A DNA stretch of 64,000 nucleotides from JALSHZ01 sp964614535 (GTDB lineage: Bacteria; Pseudomonadota; Gammaproteobacteria; UWMA-0217): positions 94,182 to 158,181 of the forward strand of contig CAZTOZ010000048.1 in the NCBI GenBank assembly GCA_964614535.1. Reading direction: 5' to 3'. Below the pieces are notes generated by a model that saw only the letters and a list, made by a program, of their open reading frames with translations, searched no databases and was not told the origin of the DNA. Positions 52,684 through 60,692 of this stretch are shown here, one piece after another (position 1 is the first letter of the stretch; each line of letters starts with the position of its first letter). The position numbers and the translations under genes are program-made.

Positions 52684-53100
52684 TCAGCTGAAGAACTTCT
52701 TTGCCATGGAGAGGGCGTCGTCCAGGCCGCCGATGTTGTCCAGCAATGAGCCGCCGCTGCTCGATTTGTCGATCAGCTGGGGCAGCGCGTCCTTGAGCGT
52801 GTCGACGATCGAGTCTTCGTCGGTGCCGACGCTGGCGGCCATTTCGGCAATGGCGTCGCTGCCGACCACCTCTCGAACCTGCTCCGGCGCGATTTCCTCG
52901 TTGTCGCCATCGCCGAGCCAGGAGTCGACGATTGAGCCCAGCCCCTTTTCCTGCATCGCGGCGACGATGCCGCCGAGACCGCCCTCATTGCCATCTCCGC
53001 CCGACAGCAGCTTGCCGAGCAGGGCCGTGACCGCATTGTCGTCGGTGTTGCCGCCGAGCCTGCTCATCAACAGTTCTTTACCGAGTTTCATCAAATCCAT
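52684..53100 (-). CDS. YidB/DUF937-like protein
   Basis: This 138-residue soluble protein is Gly/Asp/Leu-rich, with LLGKLLSGGDGNEGGLGG and GLGSIVDSWLGDGDNEEIAPEQVREVVG, the latter typical of the YidB/DUF937 family of unknown function. It ends SLLDNIGGLDDALSMAKKFFS. It lies between hemN and fnr, on the same strand as fnr. Confidence 0.82.
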   Translation of the reverse strand: MDLMKLGKELLMSRLGGNTDDNAVTALLGKLLSGGDGNEGGLGGIVAAMQEKGLGSIVDSWLGDGDNEEIAPEQVREVVGSDAIAEMAASVGTDEDSIVDTLKDALPQLIDKSSSGGSLLDNIGGLDDALSMAKKFFS

Positions 53101-53204
53101 CGGATAACGTCCTCATCTGTGTTGGCCGGAGGAATTCGCGGCCTTCGATGGGGATGTATAGCAGGGCCGTCGGCTGGGGTACAACGACAGGCCGTGAAGA
53201 AGTG

Positions 53205-53966
53205 TTACGACGATGCGTGGTGACTCTCCTGAGGGCAGTCGTACTGCGCCAGCTCGCACAGTGCCTTGGTCTCGAGCAGTTTGACATGGCGCCGGTTGGT
53301 CTCGATCAGGCCGGCATCGATCATGCGGGAGAACATGCGGCTCAGCGTTTCCACGGCGAGCCCGAGGTAGTTGGCCAGATCGTGACGCGCCATCGGCAGA
53401 TTGAACTCGTAGGGTGAGAAGCCCCGTCTTTTCAGCCGGCGGGAAATGTTCAGCAGAAAGGCGGCGAGGCGCTCCTCCCCCTTGAGTTGGCCCAGCGACA
53501 GCAGATTGCGGTGGTCATGATTGATTTCGGCGCCAATGAGGTGGCGCAGCTGCCGCCGCAAGCCGTCCGCGCGGGCACTGAGCTTCTCCAGCTCGTCGAT
53601 GTCGATGGCGCAGACGGTCGAGGTCTCCAATGCAACGGTGGTGCAGTGGTGGACGTCGTCGCCGAAGCCGTCCAGCCCCATCAGTTCACCCGACAGGTAG
53701 AAGCCGGTGATCTGCTCCGCCCCCTCGTTGGAGGAGAGTACCGCCTTGAAGGCGCCCGAGCGGACGGCATAGAGGTGGCGCATCGGATCGCCGCTGCGGA
53801 ACAGTGTCTCTCCCTGTTCGATGCGGGGCTTGTGCAGGATGAGGGCGTCTAGCTCGTCCAGTTCCTCCCCATTCAGCCCGTGGGGCAGGCAGATCTCTGC
53901 CAGGCTGCAATCGCTGCAGGAGACTTTGAGCTCACGGATGCTGATGACTGTTCGGGATGGACTCAT
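53205..53966 (-). CDS. fnr: FNR-type oxygen-responsive regulator
   Basis: This 253-residue CRP/FNR protein has the cluster cysteines C17, C20, C26 (CSDCSLAEIC) and C107 (HHCTTV), giving a 4Fe-4S oxygen sensor. The recognition helix LGLAVETLSRMFSRM has the E-xx-SR pattern of FNR, which reads TTGAT half sites. The start at 53966 removes an unconserved leader. It is divergent from ccoNOQP, whose promoter carries a near-perfect FNR box. Confidence 0.95.
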   Translation of the reverse strand: MSPSRTVISIRELKVSCSDCSLAEICLPHGLNGEELDELDALILHKPRIEQGETLFRSGDPMRHLYAVRSGAFKAVLSSNEGAEQITGFYLSGELMGLDGFGDDVHHCTTVALETSTVCAIDIDELEKLSARADGLRRQLRHLIGAEINHDHRNLLSLGQLKGEERLAAFLLNISRRLKRRGFSPYEFNLPMARHDLANYLGLAVETLSRMFSRMIDAGLIETNRRHVKLLETKALCELAQYDCPQESHHASS

Positions 53967-54178
53967 GTGCTTTTCTCTGCTGCTACCTGGTGATTGCCCT
54001 TGGTTGTTGGGGCGAGCCGATGTGCAGGTGGTGCCTTTCAGGTGGTTCTCTCTGGCGGCCGGACGCGACAGCTCGTCGGTTGCGCAGACCATGCCATACC
54101 TGTTCAGACGGCGATCCCGGTCATCGGGCAGCGGCATTTGGCATTGACGGCGATGCTGTCTGGCCAAATCCGATGCGG

Positions 54179-54220
54179 TTGATAATGATCATGGAGTGCT
54201 GAAGCACCGTTGCTTACATT
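54179..54220 (+). promoter_or_regulatory. FNR-dependent promoter for ccoNOQP
   Basis: TTGAT-AATG-ATCAT (54179-54192) matches the FNR consensus at 9 of 10 positions. A -10 TACATT at 54215-54220 predicts a start near 54227, placing the FNR site centre at about -41.5, the class II activator geometry. It lies in the 343-base fnr-ccoN gap; the rest of that gap (53967-54178 and 54228-54309) shows no supported gene. Confidence 0.85.
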
Positions 54221-54309
54221 GTAATATGATTGGGCTTGCTGAAAACAGCGCGCCTGCCGTTTTTGTTTGGCATCTTCATTCAATACATGCGGGACCTAGA
54301 GGAGAGACT

Positions 54310-55725
54310 ATGTCTACTGCAACAACATACAACTACAAGGTTGTACGGCAATTCACCGTGATGACGATCATCTGGGGGATTGTCGGTATGCTGGTTGGGG
54401 TGCTCATTGCCGCCCAGCTGATTTGGCCGGCACTCAACTTCGAGATTCCGTGGCTGACCTACAGCCGCTTGCGTCCGCTGCACACCAACGCGGTCATCTT
54501 CGCCTTTGGAGGCTCGGCATTGATCGGTACGTCGCTGTATGTGGTCCAGCGGACCTGTCAGACTCGATTGTTCGCCAACGGTCTGGCGGCGTTCGTGTTC
54601 TGGGGCTGGACGCTGGTGATCGTGCTCGCGGCCATCACGCTTCCGCTGGGCATCAGCTCCTCCAAGGAATACGCTGAGTTGGAGTGGCCGATCGACCTGC
54701 TGATCACGGTGGTCTGGGTCTCCTATGCGATCGTCTTCTTTGGCACGATCATGAAACGCAAGACCAAGCACATCTATGTGGCCAACTGGTTCTATGGCGC
54801 GTTCATCCTGACCATCGCGTTGTTGCACGTGGTCAACAACCTCGAGATCCCCTACTCGATGACCCGCTCCTACTCCCTCTACCCCGGCACCATCGATGCC
54901 ATGGTGCAGTGGTGGTATGGGCACAACGCCGTGGGCTTCTTCCTGACCGCGGGCTTCCTCGGCATGATGTACTACTTCATTCCGAAGCAGGCCGGGCGTC
55001 CGGTCTATTCCTACCGGCTGTCGATCGTGCACTTCTGGGCGCTGATCTCCACCTATATGTGGGCCGGCCCCCACCACCTGCACTACACCGCACTGCCCGA
55101 TTGGGCGCAAAGCATCGGCATGATCTTCTCCCTGATCCTGCTGGCACCTTCCTGGGGTGGGATGATCAACGGCATCATGACGCTGTCGGGCGCATGGCAC
55201 AAACTGCGTGACGATCCGATCATCCGTTTCCTCATCGTCTCGCTCTCCTTCTACGGCATGTCCACCTTCGAAGGCCCAATGATGTCGGTCAAGACGGTCA
55301 ACGCGCTGTCGCACTACACCGACTGGACCGTCGGCCACGTGCATGCCGGCGCGCTGGGCTGGGTTGCGATGGTGACGATCGGCTCGACCTATGCGTTGCT
55401 GCCCAAGCTGTTCGCGCGTGACGAGATGTACAGCACCAAGCTGATCGAATGGCATTTCTGGATCTCCACCATCGGCGTCGTCCTCTACATCGCCGCGCTG
55501 TGGATCGCCGGAGTGATGCAAGGGCTGATGTGGCGTGCGGTCAATGCCGACGGCACGTTGACCTACAGCTTCATCCAGTCCATCGAGCAGTCCTATCCGT
55601 TCTACGTGGTCCGGCTGATTGGCGGCACGTTGTTCCTGCTGGGCATGTTCATCATGGCCTACAACGCCTGGAAGACCATCAAGAGCGGCGAGTCGGTTGA
55701 TGCGCCTGTCGCTCAGCCCGCGTAA
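54310..55725 (+). CDS. ccoN: cbb3-type cytochrome c oxidase subunit I
   Basis: This 471-residue membrane protein with about 12 helices is the catalytic haem-copper subunit. Conserved histidines appear in PLHTNAVIFAFGG, WWYGHNAVGFFLTAGFLG, AGPHHLHYTALPDW and DWTVGHVHAGALGW. The start MSTATTYNYK at 54310 follows GGAGAG. It reduces oxygen with high affinity under microaerobic conditions. An FNR promoter lies upstream. Confidence 0.97.
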   Translation: MSTATTYNYKVVRQFTVMTIIWGIVGMLVGVLIAAQLIWPALNFEIPWLTYSRLRPLHTNAVIFAFGGSALIGTSLYVVQRTCQTRLFANGLAAFVFWGWTLVIVLAAITLPLGISSSKEYAELEWPIDLLITVVWVSYAIVFFGTIMKRKTKHIYVANWFYGAFILTIALLHVVNNLEIPYSMTRSYSLYPGTIDAMVQWWYGHNAVGFFLTAGFLGMMYYFIPKQAGRPVYSYRLSIVHFWALISTYMWAGPHHLHYTALPDWAQSIGMIFSLILLAPSWGGMINGIMTLSGAWHKLRDDPIIRFLIVSLSFYGMSTFEGPMMSVKTVNALSHYTDWTVGHVHAGALGWVAMVTIGSTYALLPKLFARDEMYSTKLIEWHFWISTIGVVLYIAALWIAGVMQGLMWRAVNADGTLTYSFIQSIEQSYPFYVVRLIGGTLFLLGMFIMAYNAWKTIKSGESVDAPVAQPA

Positions 55726-55743
55726 TCGAAGGAGACCTCCAAG

Positions 55744-56370
55744 ATGAATCATGAAGTAATCGAAAAGAATATCGGCCTGATGGCCATTCTGATCCTCATC
55801 GTGGTCAGCATGGGCGCGTTGGTCGAGATCATTCCGCTCTATTTCATCAAGAACGTGACCGAGCCGGTGGAGGGTCTCAAGCCCTACACCGCGCTGCAAC
55901 TGGAAGGGCGCGACATCTACATCCGCGAGGGCTGCAACAACTGCCACTCGCAGATGATCCGGCCTTTCCGCGCGGAAACGGAGCGTTATGGTCACTACTC
56001 GGTCGCGGGCGAGTTCGTCTATGACCACCCGTTCCTCTGGGGCTCGAAGCGTACCGGGCCTGACCTGGCTCGCGTCGGAGGCCGCTACAGTGACGAGTGG
56101 CATCGCCGCCACATGATCGATCCCCGGTCGGTGATGCCCGAGTCCAACATGCCGGCCTATCCGTGGTTGGCCGAGACCAAGCTCGATCCTTCGTTGATCC
56201 AGAAGAAGATGCAGGTGATGAACACGCTGGGTCATACCGTCGGACAGGGTGACCGCTACACCCAGGAAGAGATCGATGCGGCACCGGCCCAGCTCGAAGG
56301 CAAGACCGAGCTGGACGCCCTGATCGCCTACCTCCAGGTGCTGGGCACCGCACTCAAGTCCGCGAGGTGA
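55744..56370 (+). CDS. ccoO: cbb3 oxidase monohaem cytochrome c subunit II
   Basis: This 208-residue protein has an N-terminal membrane anchor (about 10-32) and the haem site CNNCHSQM with downstream Met ligands (SVMPESNMPAYPWL). AAGGAG precedes the ATG. It passes electrons from CcoP to CcoN. Its stop lies next to ccoQ. Confidence 0.96.
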   Translation: MNHEVIEKNIGLMAILILIVVSMGALVEIIPLYFIKNVTEPVEGLKPYTALQLEGRDIYIREGCNNCHSQMIRPFRAETERYGHYSVAGEFVYDHPFLWGSKRTGPDLARVGGRYSDEWHRRHMIDPRSVMPESNMPAYPWLAETKLDPSLIQKKMQVMNTLGHTVGQGDRYTQEEIDAAPAQLEGKTELDALIAYLQVLGTALKSAR

Positions 56371-56375
56371 TTCCC

Positions 56376-56558
56376 ATGGAATACATCAACGAACTTCGCG
56401 GTATTTCGACCATTCTGGCGATGATCGCTTTTCTTGCTGTCTGCTTCTGGGCTTACAGCAAGCATCAGAAACAGCGCTTTTCGGAAGCTGCCAACCTCTT
56501 GTTCAGTGAAGAGGACGAGCGAATCGACCAGAGAACACTTGAGGAGATGAACAAATGA
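56376..56558 (+). CDS. ccoQ: cbb3 oxidase small subunit CcoQ
   Basis: This 60-residue protein has one membrane helix (ISTILAMIAFLAVCFWAYS) and a charged tail (RFSEAANLLFSEEDERIDQ), typical of CcoQ. The ATG at 56376 follows GAGGTGA; the upstream in-frame GTG at 56367 overlaps ccoO and is less likely. It overlaps ccoP by 4 bases and helps assembly or stability. Confidence 0.88.
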   Translation: MEYINELRGISTILAMIAFLAVCFWAYSKHQKQRFSEAANLLFSEEDERIDQRTLEEMNK

Positions 56559-57448
56559 GCAGTTTCTGGAACTGGTGGGTAATCGTCATTACCGTTCTGA
56601 ACATTCTGGCCTGCTTCTGGCTGATCAAATGGACCATGAAGTCCCGCCCCGGCGAAGCGGCGGAAGGCGAGGTGACCGGGCATAGCTGGGATGGTCTGGA
56701 AGAGCTGAACAACCCGCTGCCGCGTTGGTGGCTGTGGCTGTTCTACGGCACGCTGATCTTCGCTTTTGCCTATCTGGCGCTCTATCCGGGGCTCGGCAAC
56801 TTCAAGGGTGTACTGGGTTGGACCCAGGAGAACCAGTGGGAGGCCGAGGTCAAGCGGGCGGAAGCGCAGTATGGCCCGATCTTTCAGAAATATGCCGCGC
56901 AGGACATCGAGACACTGGCGAAAGATCCGGAAGCACTGGACATCGGTCGCCGGCTCTATCTCAACTACTGCGCGCTGTGTCATGGCTCCGACGGTGGTGG
57001 CGCCCCGGGATTTCCGCCGCTGAACGACGATGCGTGGATGTTTGGTGGAACCCCAGAGCAGATCAAGGCATCGATCCTCAACGGCCGCAACGGTGTGATG
57101 CCGGCGCTTGGGCCGGCGCTGGGCGGTGACGAAGGGGTCAAGCAGGTGGCCGCCTACGTGGCCAGCCTCAGCGGGCGCAAGGTCGATCCCGCGCTGGCCG
57201 ACGCCGGGAAGGAGAAGTTCGCCGCGGCCTGTGCTGCCTGCCACATGCCCGACGGTACCGGTAACGTGGCCTTGGGTGCGCCCAATCTCACCGACAAGGT
57301 GTGGATCTACGGCTCCACGCTGGAGTCCATCGAGGAGTCGATCCGCAATGGCCGCAGCGGCAAGATGCCGGCGCACAAGGACTTCCTTGGTGAGGACAAG
57401 GTGCATCTGCTGACCGCCTATGTCTATAGCCTGTCGAAGCAGAAGTAG
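56555..57448 (+). CDS. ccoP: cbb3 oxidase dihaem cytochrome c subunit III
   Basis: This 297-residue subunit has two N-terminal membrane segments (about 5-25 and 55-77) with the NNPLPRWWLWLFYGTLIF motif, and two haem sites, CALCHGSD and CAACHMPD. It takes electrons from periplasmic cytochromes. Length and order are typical. A terminator follows. Confidence 0.96.
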   Translation: MSSFWNWWVIVITVLNILACFWLIKWTMKSRPGEAAEGEVTGHSWDGLEELNNPLPRWWLWLFYGTLIFAFAYLALYPGLGNFKGVLGWTQENQWEAEVKRAEAQYGPIFQKYAAQDIETLAKDPEALDIGRRLYLNYCALCHGSDGGGAPGFPPLNDDAWMFGGTPEQIKASILNGRNGVMPALGPALGGDEGVKQVAAYVASLSGRKVDPALADAGKEKFAAACAACHMPDGTGNVALGAPNLTDKVWIYGSTLESIEESIRNGRSGKMPAHKDFLGEDKVHLLTAYVYSLSKQK

Positions 57449-57479
57449 TCGTCCGGCTCGTTGTCGGGCGTAATCCGCA

Positions 57480-57511
57480 AAGGCCCCGGTGAGTCCGGGG
57501 CCTTCTTGTTT
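57480..57511 (+). terminator. intrinsic terminator after ccoP
   Basis: A perfect 10-bp stem (57480-57489 with 57495-57504) with a TGAGT loop is followed by CTTGTTT. It separates ccoNOQP from ccoG. Confidence 0.8.
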
Positions 57512-57611
57512 CTGCACGCCCCCTATTGCGATATCGCATCGCTGATGGTTTTGCGGTTGCTTTAAGCTGTCGCGAACGATATAAGCCTCGAATTTTCGTG
57601 GGAAAACCGGA

Positions 57612-59015
57612 ATGACTGACGAACAGAAAAACCAGCGCGGCGGCTCGGAAGAAGTCATCGAGTTCTACGCCAAGCGCAAGAAGATCTATGCGCGCAGGGC
57701 GCATGGCCGGTTCGCGCGCCTGCGGGTCATTGCCGCAGTGGTGCTGTTGGGTATTTTCTACATCACGCCATGGCTGATGTATGGTGACCGCCAGGCGGTG
57801 CTGCTCGATCTGCCGGCGCGCCAGTTCCATATCTTTGGCATCACCTTTTTCCCGCAAGATGCCTTCTATCTGGCGGTGCTGCTGATCATCGCTGCCTATC
57901 TGCTGTTCTTCGTCACGGCCATCGCGGGGCGCGTCTGGTGTGGCTATGCCTGTCCACAGACCGTCTGGACCGAATCCTTCATGTGGATCGAGTACTGGAT
58001 CGAGGGGGATCGGCCCCAGCAGATCAAGCTGGACAAGATGCCGTGGAATCGGGAAAAGATCCTCAAAAAGGGTGGCAAGCACATTCTCTGGATCTTGCTG
58101 GCGTTGTGGACGGGCTACACCTTCACCGGCTATTTCACACCGATCCGCCAGTTGGGGCTCGACCTGTTGTCGTTCAATGCCGGTGGTTGGGCGACCTTCT
58201 GGGTGTTCTTCTATGCGCTCGCCACCTGGGGCCTCGGTGCGATGATGCGGGAGCAGGTATGCATCTATATGTGTCCCTACGCCCGTTTTCAGAGTGCGAT
58301 GTTCGACAAGGACACGCTGATCATCTCGTATGACAAAGAGCGTGGCGAACCGCGTGGCAAACGCAAGAAAGGTGTGGATCCGAAGGAGCTGGGGCTTGGC
58401 GACTGCGTCGATTGCACCCTCTGTGTTCAGGTCTGCCCCACCGGTATCGACATTCGCGATGGTCTGCAATATCAGTGTATCGCCTGTGCCGCCTGTATCG
58501 ATGCCTGTGATCCGGTGATGGAGAAGATGGGCTATCCGAAAGGGCTGATCCGCTACACCACTGAGCATGAGGAGCAGGGCGGCAAGACCAAGATTCTGCG
58601 TCTGCGGACCTTCATCTATGCTGCGGTGCTGGTGGCGCTCGTGGGCGGGCTGCTCTATTCGGTGGCAACCCGTGTGCCACTGGAGCTGGACGTCATGCGG
58701 GACCGCAATACGCTCTACCGGGAAAATGGCGAGGGCCTGCTCGAGAATGTCTATGTATTGAAGATCGTCAACATGGATACGGCGAGGCACCAGTTCAAAG
58801 TGGATGTGAGCGGCTTGCAGGGGATCGAGATCGTCGGCGAGAACAAGGTCTTTCCGGTCGAGGCCGGGGAGGTGTTGACCAAGGTCATCAGTGTTCAGGC
58901 GGATCCCGCCAATGTGCCGGCGGCCAGTAATGATGTTGTGTTCCGAATCGAAGCGGTGGATGATCCCAAACTCGAAGACGAACAGAAGTCCCGCTTCCTG
59001 GGGCCAAGGAGATAG
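57612..59015 (+). CDS. ccoG: cbb3 oxidase assembly ferredoxin-like protein CcoG (RdxA/FixG)
   Basis: This 467-residue membrane protein has about five helices, two 4Fe-4S motifs (CVDCTLCVQVCP and CIACAACIDACDP), additional cysteines in VWCGYACPQTVW and CIYMCPYARFQ, and a periplasmic C-terminal Ig-like domain. It is a cupric reductase-type factor in cbb3 assembly. It lies downstream of the ccoP terminator and just before ccoH. Confidence 0.95.
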   Translation: MTDEQKNQRGGSEEVIEFYAKRKKIYARRAHGRFARLRVIAAVVLLGIFYITPWLMYGDRQAVLLDLPARQFHIFGITFFPQDAFYLAVLLIIAAYLLFFVTAIAGRVWCGYACPQTVWTESFMWIEYWIEGDRPQQIKLDKMPWNREKILKKGGKHILWILLALWTGYTFTGYFTPIRQLGLDLLSFNAGGWATFWVFFYALATWGLGAMMREQVCIYMCPYARFQSAMFDKDTLIISYDKERGEPRGKRKKGVDPKELGLGDCVDCTLCVQVCPTGIDIRDGLQYQCIACAACIDACDPVMEKMGYPKGLIRYTTEHEEQGGKTKILRLRTFIYAAVLVALVGGLLYSVATRVPLELDVMRDRNTLYRENGEGLLENVYVLKIVNMDTARHQFKVDVSGLQGIEIVGENKVFPVEAGEVLTKVISVQADPANVPAASNDVVFRIEAVDDPKLEDEQKSRFLGPRR

Positions 59016-59022
59016 AGACGAA

Positions 59023-59529
59023 ATGAACATCGATCAAAGTGTCGACACCAAGCCATGGTATCGCTATCCGTGGACGTGGTTTCTGATCGCCGTACCGTTT
59101 CTGACCATTGTCGCTTGTGTCATCACCATCGTGTTGGCGGTGAAGTCGGAGGACGGCCTGGTGTCCGACGACTACTATAAGGACGGGTTGATGATCAACC
59201 AGACGCTCGATCGTGATCGCAGGGCGCAGGCGTTGGGGCTGTCCTCGTTCGTCGGTTTGCTGCCGGGGGATCGCGAGGTGATTCTCCAGGTCAATGGCGA
59301 GCGGCTCGACCTGCCGTTGAGGCTGGTTTTCCTGCATGCCACCCGCAAGGCGCACGACCAGTCTTTCGAAATCGACAGCCTCTCCAGCGCGGGGCAGGCA
59401 CGGATCAATATTGAGGCGTTGATCCCCGGCAAGTGGTATGTGCAGCTGGAGTCGGAGAAAGGCAAGTGGCGGTTGAAGGGGCAGCTCGTCTATCCCCGGC
59501 AGACAGAGGTGGAGTTGCTGCCGGGCTAG
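59023..59529 (+). CDS. ccoH: cbb3 oxidase assembly protein FixH/CcoH
   Basis: This 168-residue protein has one N-terminal membrane segment (FLIAVPFLTIVACVITIVLAV) and a periplasmic domain with SDDYYKDGLMINQTLDRDRRA, the FixH signature. The start at 59023 lies 7 bases after ccoG. It is needed for cbb3 assembly. ccoI and ccoS, its usual partners, are not present immediately downstream. Confidence 0.92.
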   Translation: MNIDQSVDTKPWYRYPWTWFLIAVPFLTIVACVITIVLAVKSEDGLVSDDYYKDGLMINQTLDRDRRAQALGLSSFVGLLPGDREVILQVNGERLDLPLRLVFLHATRKAHDQSFEIDSLSSAGQARINIEALIPGKWYVQLESEKGKWRLKGQLVYPRQTEVELLPG

Positions 59530-59552
59530 GCACAGCAACCGGAAGAAAGATG

Positions 59553-59580
59553 GAAAAGGCCCCGCTTGCGGGGCCTTTTC
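59553..59580 (+). terminator. intrinsic terminator after ccoH
   Basis: A perfect 11-bp stem (59553-59563 with 59570-59580) with a 6-base loop contains its own A and T runs (GAAAAGG/CCTTTTC). It ends the ccoG-ccoH transcript. Confidence 0.85.
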
Positions 59581-59608
59581 AGTTTGGGTTCAGCGCACTG
59601 TGTGTTCA

Positions 59609-59634
59609 ATGACCGAGACTTCAGTTTCGGTCAT
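59609..59634 (+). other. inverted repeat around the candidate starts of the anchored-protein gene
   Basis: ATGACCGA (59609-59616) and TCGGTCAT (59627-59634) form a perfect 8-bp inverted repeat with a 10-base loop. Both arms include an ATG of the same frame, so an RNA hairpin could influence which start is used. Confidence 0.4.
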
Positions 59635-60388
59635 GGCGATGACATCGGATCGGCTTGCTCGCGTTTTTCTCTTCTTGCTTCTGATCACCGGTCTTGGCCC
59701 GGTGCAGGGTGGCGATGCTGATCGTAGCGCCCGCACCTTTGTCGGCATGCGCGCTGGCAGTGGCCACCCGGTGATCGACGTTGCGCCGCCCCTGCGCCTG
59801 GAAGGCCTCCGTGTCGAGCGGGACGGGCCGCTGGCGGTGGATGGGGTGGCGCGCAGGGTGTGGGGGAGCTCTTCCTACCGTGGGCGAGTCGATGTCTCTA
59901 CCGTCAGTGTCGTCCTGCACCATGACAATGACTTGGACGGTTACTACCAGGCCTTCGATCTGCGGCTGGACGTCGATACCGATGGTGCCGTTGAGTGGAT
60001 CTATCTGAAGGTCTATGTCAGTTATGAGGGTGGGCCGTGGAACCTGCTCCATCGTAGTGGGGAATACCCTGTCGGCTCGCATCGGTTCGGCAACGAGATC
60101 GAGCTGACGACCTTTCTCGATTCTGGCTATCCCACCGGTTTCTACGATTTCCGTATCGAGCTGTTCGATGCCGATGGCGGTCGCTGGCTACGAAGCCTGG
60201 GGCCGTACGACCATTCGTCTCTGGCCACACTGGCGTTGGAGGATGGTCGGCGGGACGATCGGTATGGCGATGATGGCTCGGGTGGCGTGCTCAGCTACGG
60301 CGTGGCGGTACAAGGCAGCGGCGCGTTCGGCGTGGAATGCCTGTTGCTGCCATGGCTTTGGCGCCGCTTCAGCGTTCGAGGTACTTGA
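59633..60388 (+). CDS. exported choice-of-anchor H-type protein with C-terminal sorting tail
   Basis: This roughly 251-residue protein has a signal peptide (RLARVFLFLLLITGLGPVQG) and a beta-rich domain with DNDLDGYYQAFDLRLDVDTDG and GFYDFRIELFDADGG, resembling choice-of-anchor H proteins. The tail GSGAFGVECLLLPWLWRRF has the Gly-rich motif, hydrophobic helix and Arg cluster of GlyGly-CTERM-type signals handled by rhombosortase. In-frame ATGs at 59609, 59633 and 59639 and a GTG at 59600 make the start uncertain. It overlaps fdxA convergently by 20 bases. Confidence 0.72.
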   Translation: MAMTSDRLARVFLFLLLITGLGPVQGGDADRSARTFVGMRAGSGHPVIDVAPPLRLEGLRVERDGPLAVDGVARRVWGSSSYRGRVDVSTVSVVLHHDNDLDGYYQAFDLRLDVDTDGAVEWIYLKVYVSYEGGPWNLLHRSGEYPVGSHRFGNEIELTTFLDSGYPTGFYDFRIELFDADGGRWLRSLGPYDHSSLATLALEDGRRDDRYGDDGSGGVLSYGVAVQGSGAFGVECLLLPWLWRRFSVRGT

Positions 60389-60692
60389 GCTTGTCCGGCT
60401 TGCCGTTCCACTCGTCGGCATCTGGGAGCGGCGCTTTCTTCTCGGTGATGACCGGCCACGCCTTGGCCAGTTCGGCGTTGATCGCCAGGAATGGCAACTG
60501 GTCGTCACTGAGCTCTTCTTCCGGAAAGATCGCTTCGGCCGGGCATTCCGGCACGCAGAGGCTGCAGTCGATGCATTCGTCCGGGTCGATCACGAGAAAA
60601 TTGGGGCCTTCGTGGAAGCAGTCCACCGGACAGACTTCGACGCAGTCGGTGTATTTGCAGAGAATGCAGTTGTCGGTCACGACGTAGGTCAT
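60369..60692 (-). CDS. fdxA: 7Fe ferredoxin FdxA
   Basis: This 107-residue ferredoxin starts MTYVVTDNCILCKYTDCVEVCP and has the second cluster motif CIDCSLCVPECP, the 3Fe-4S plus 4Fe-4S arrangement of FdxA. The C-terminal extension AKAWPVITEKKAPLPDADEW is also typical. It overlaps mutS by 4 bases (ATGA), a common gammaproteobacterial pair. Confidence 0.96.
   Translation of the reverse strand: MTYVVTDNCILCKYTDCVEVCPVDCFHEGPNFLVIDPDECIDCSLCVPECPAEAIFPEEELSDDQLPFLAINAELAKAWPVITEKKAPLPDADEWNGKPDKLKYLER

Noticed and set aside
54137..54168. Inverted repeat TTTGGC/GCCAAA between fnr and ccoN
   Set aside because: Only 6 bp with a long spacer; expected by chance in a gap of this size.
54280..56235. 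651-codon open frame antisense to ccoN-ccoO
   Set aside because: Both sense genes are unmistakable oxidase subunits; the antisense product is a low-complexity His/Arg/Asp-rich shadow.
57527..57538. Palindrome TGCGATATCGCA upstream of ccoG
   Set aside because: It does not fit the FNR consensus and is too short to assign to a known regulator.
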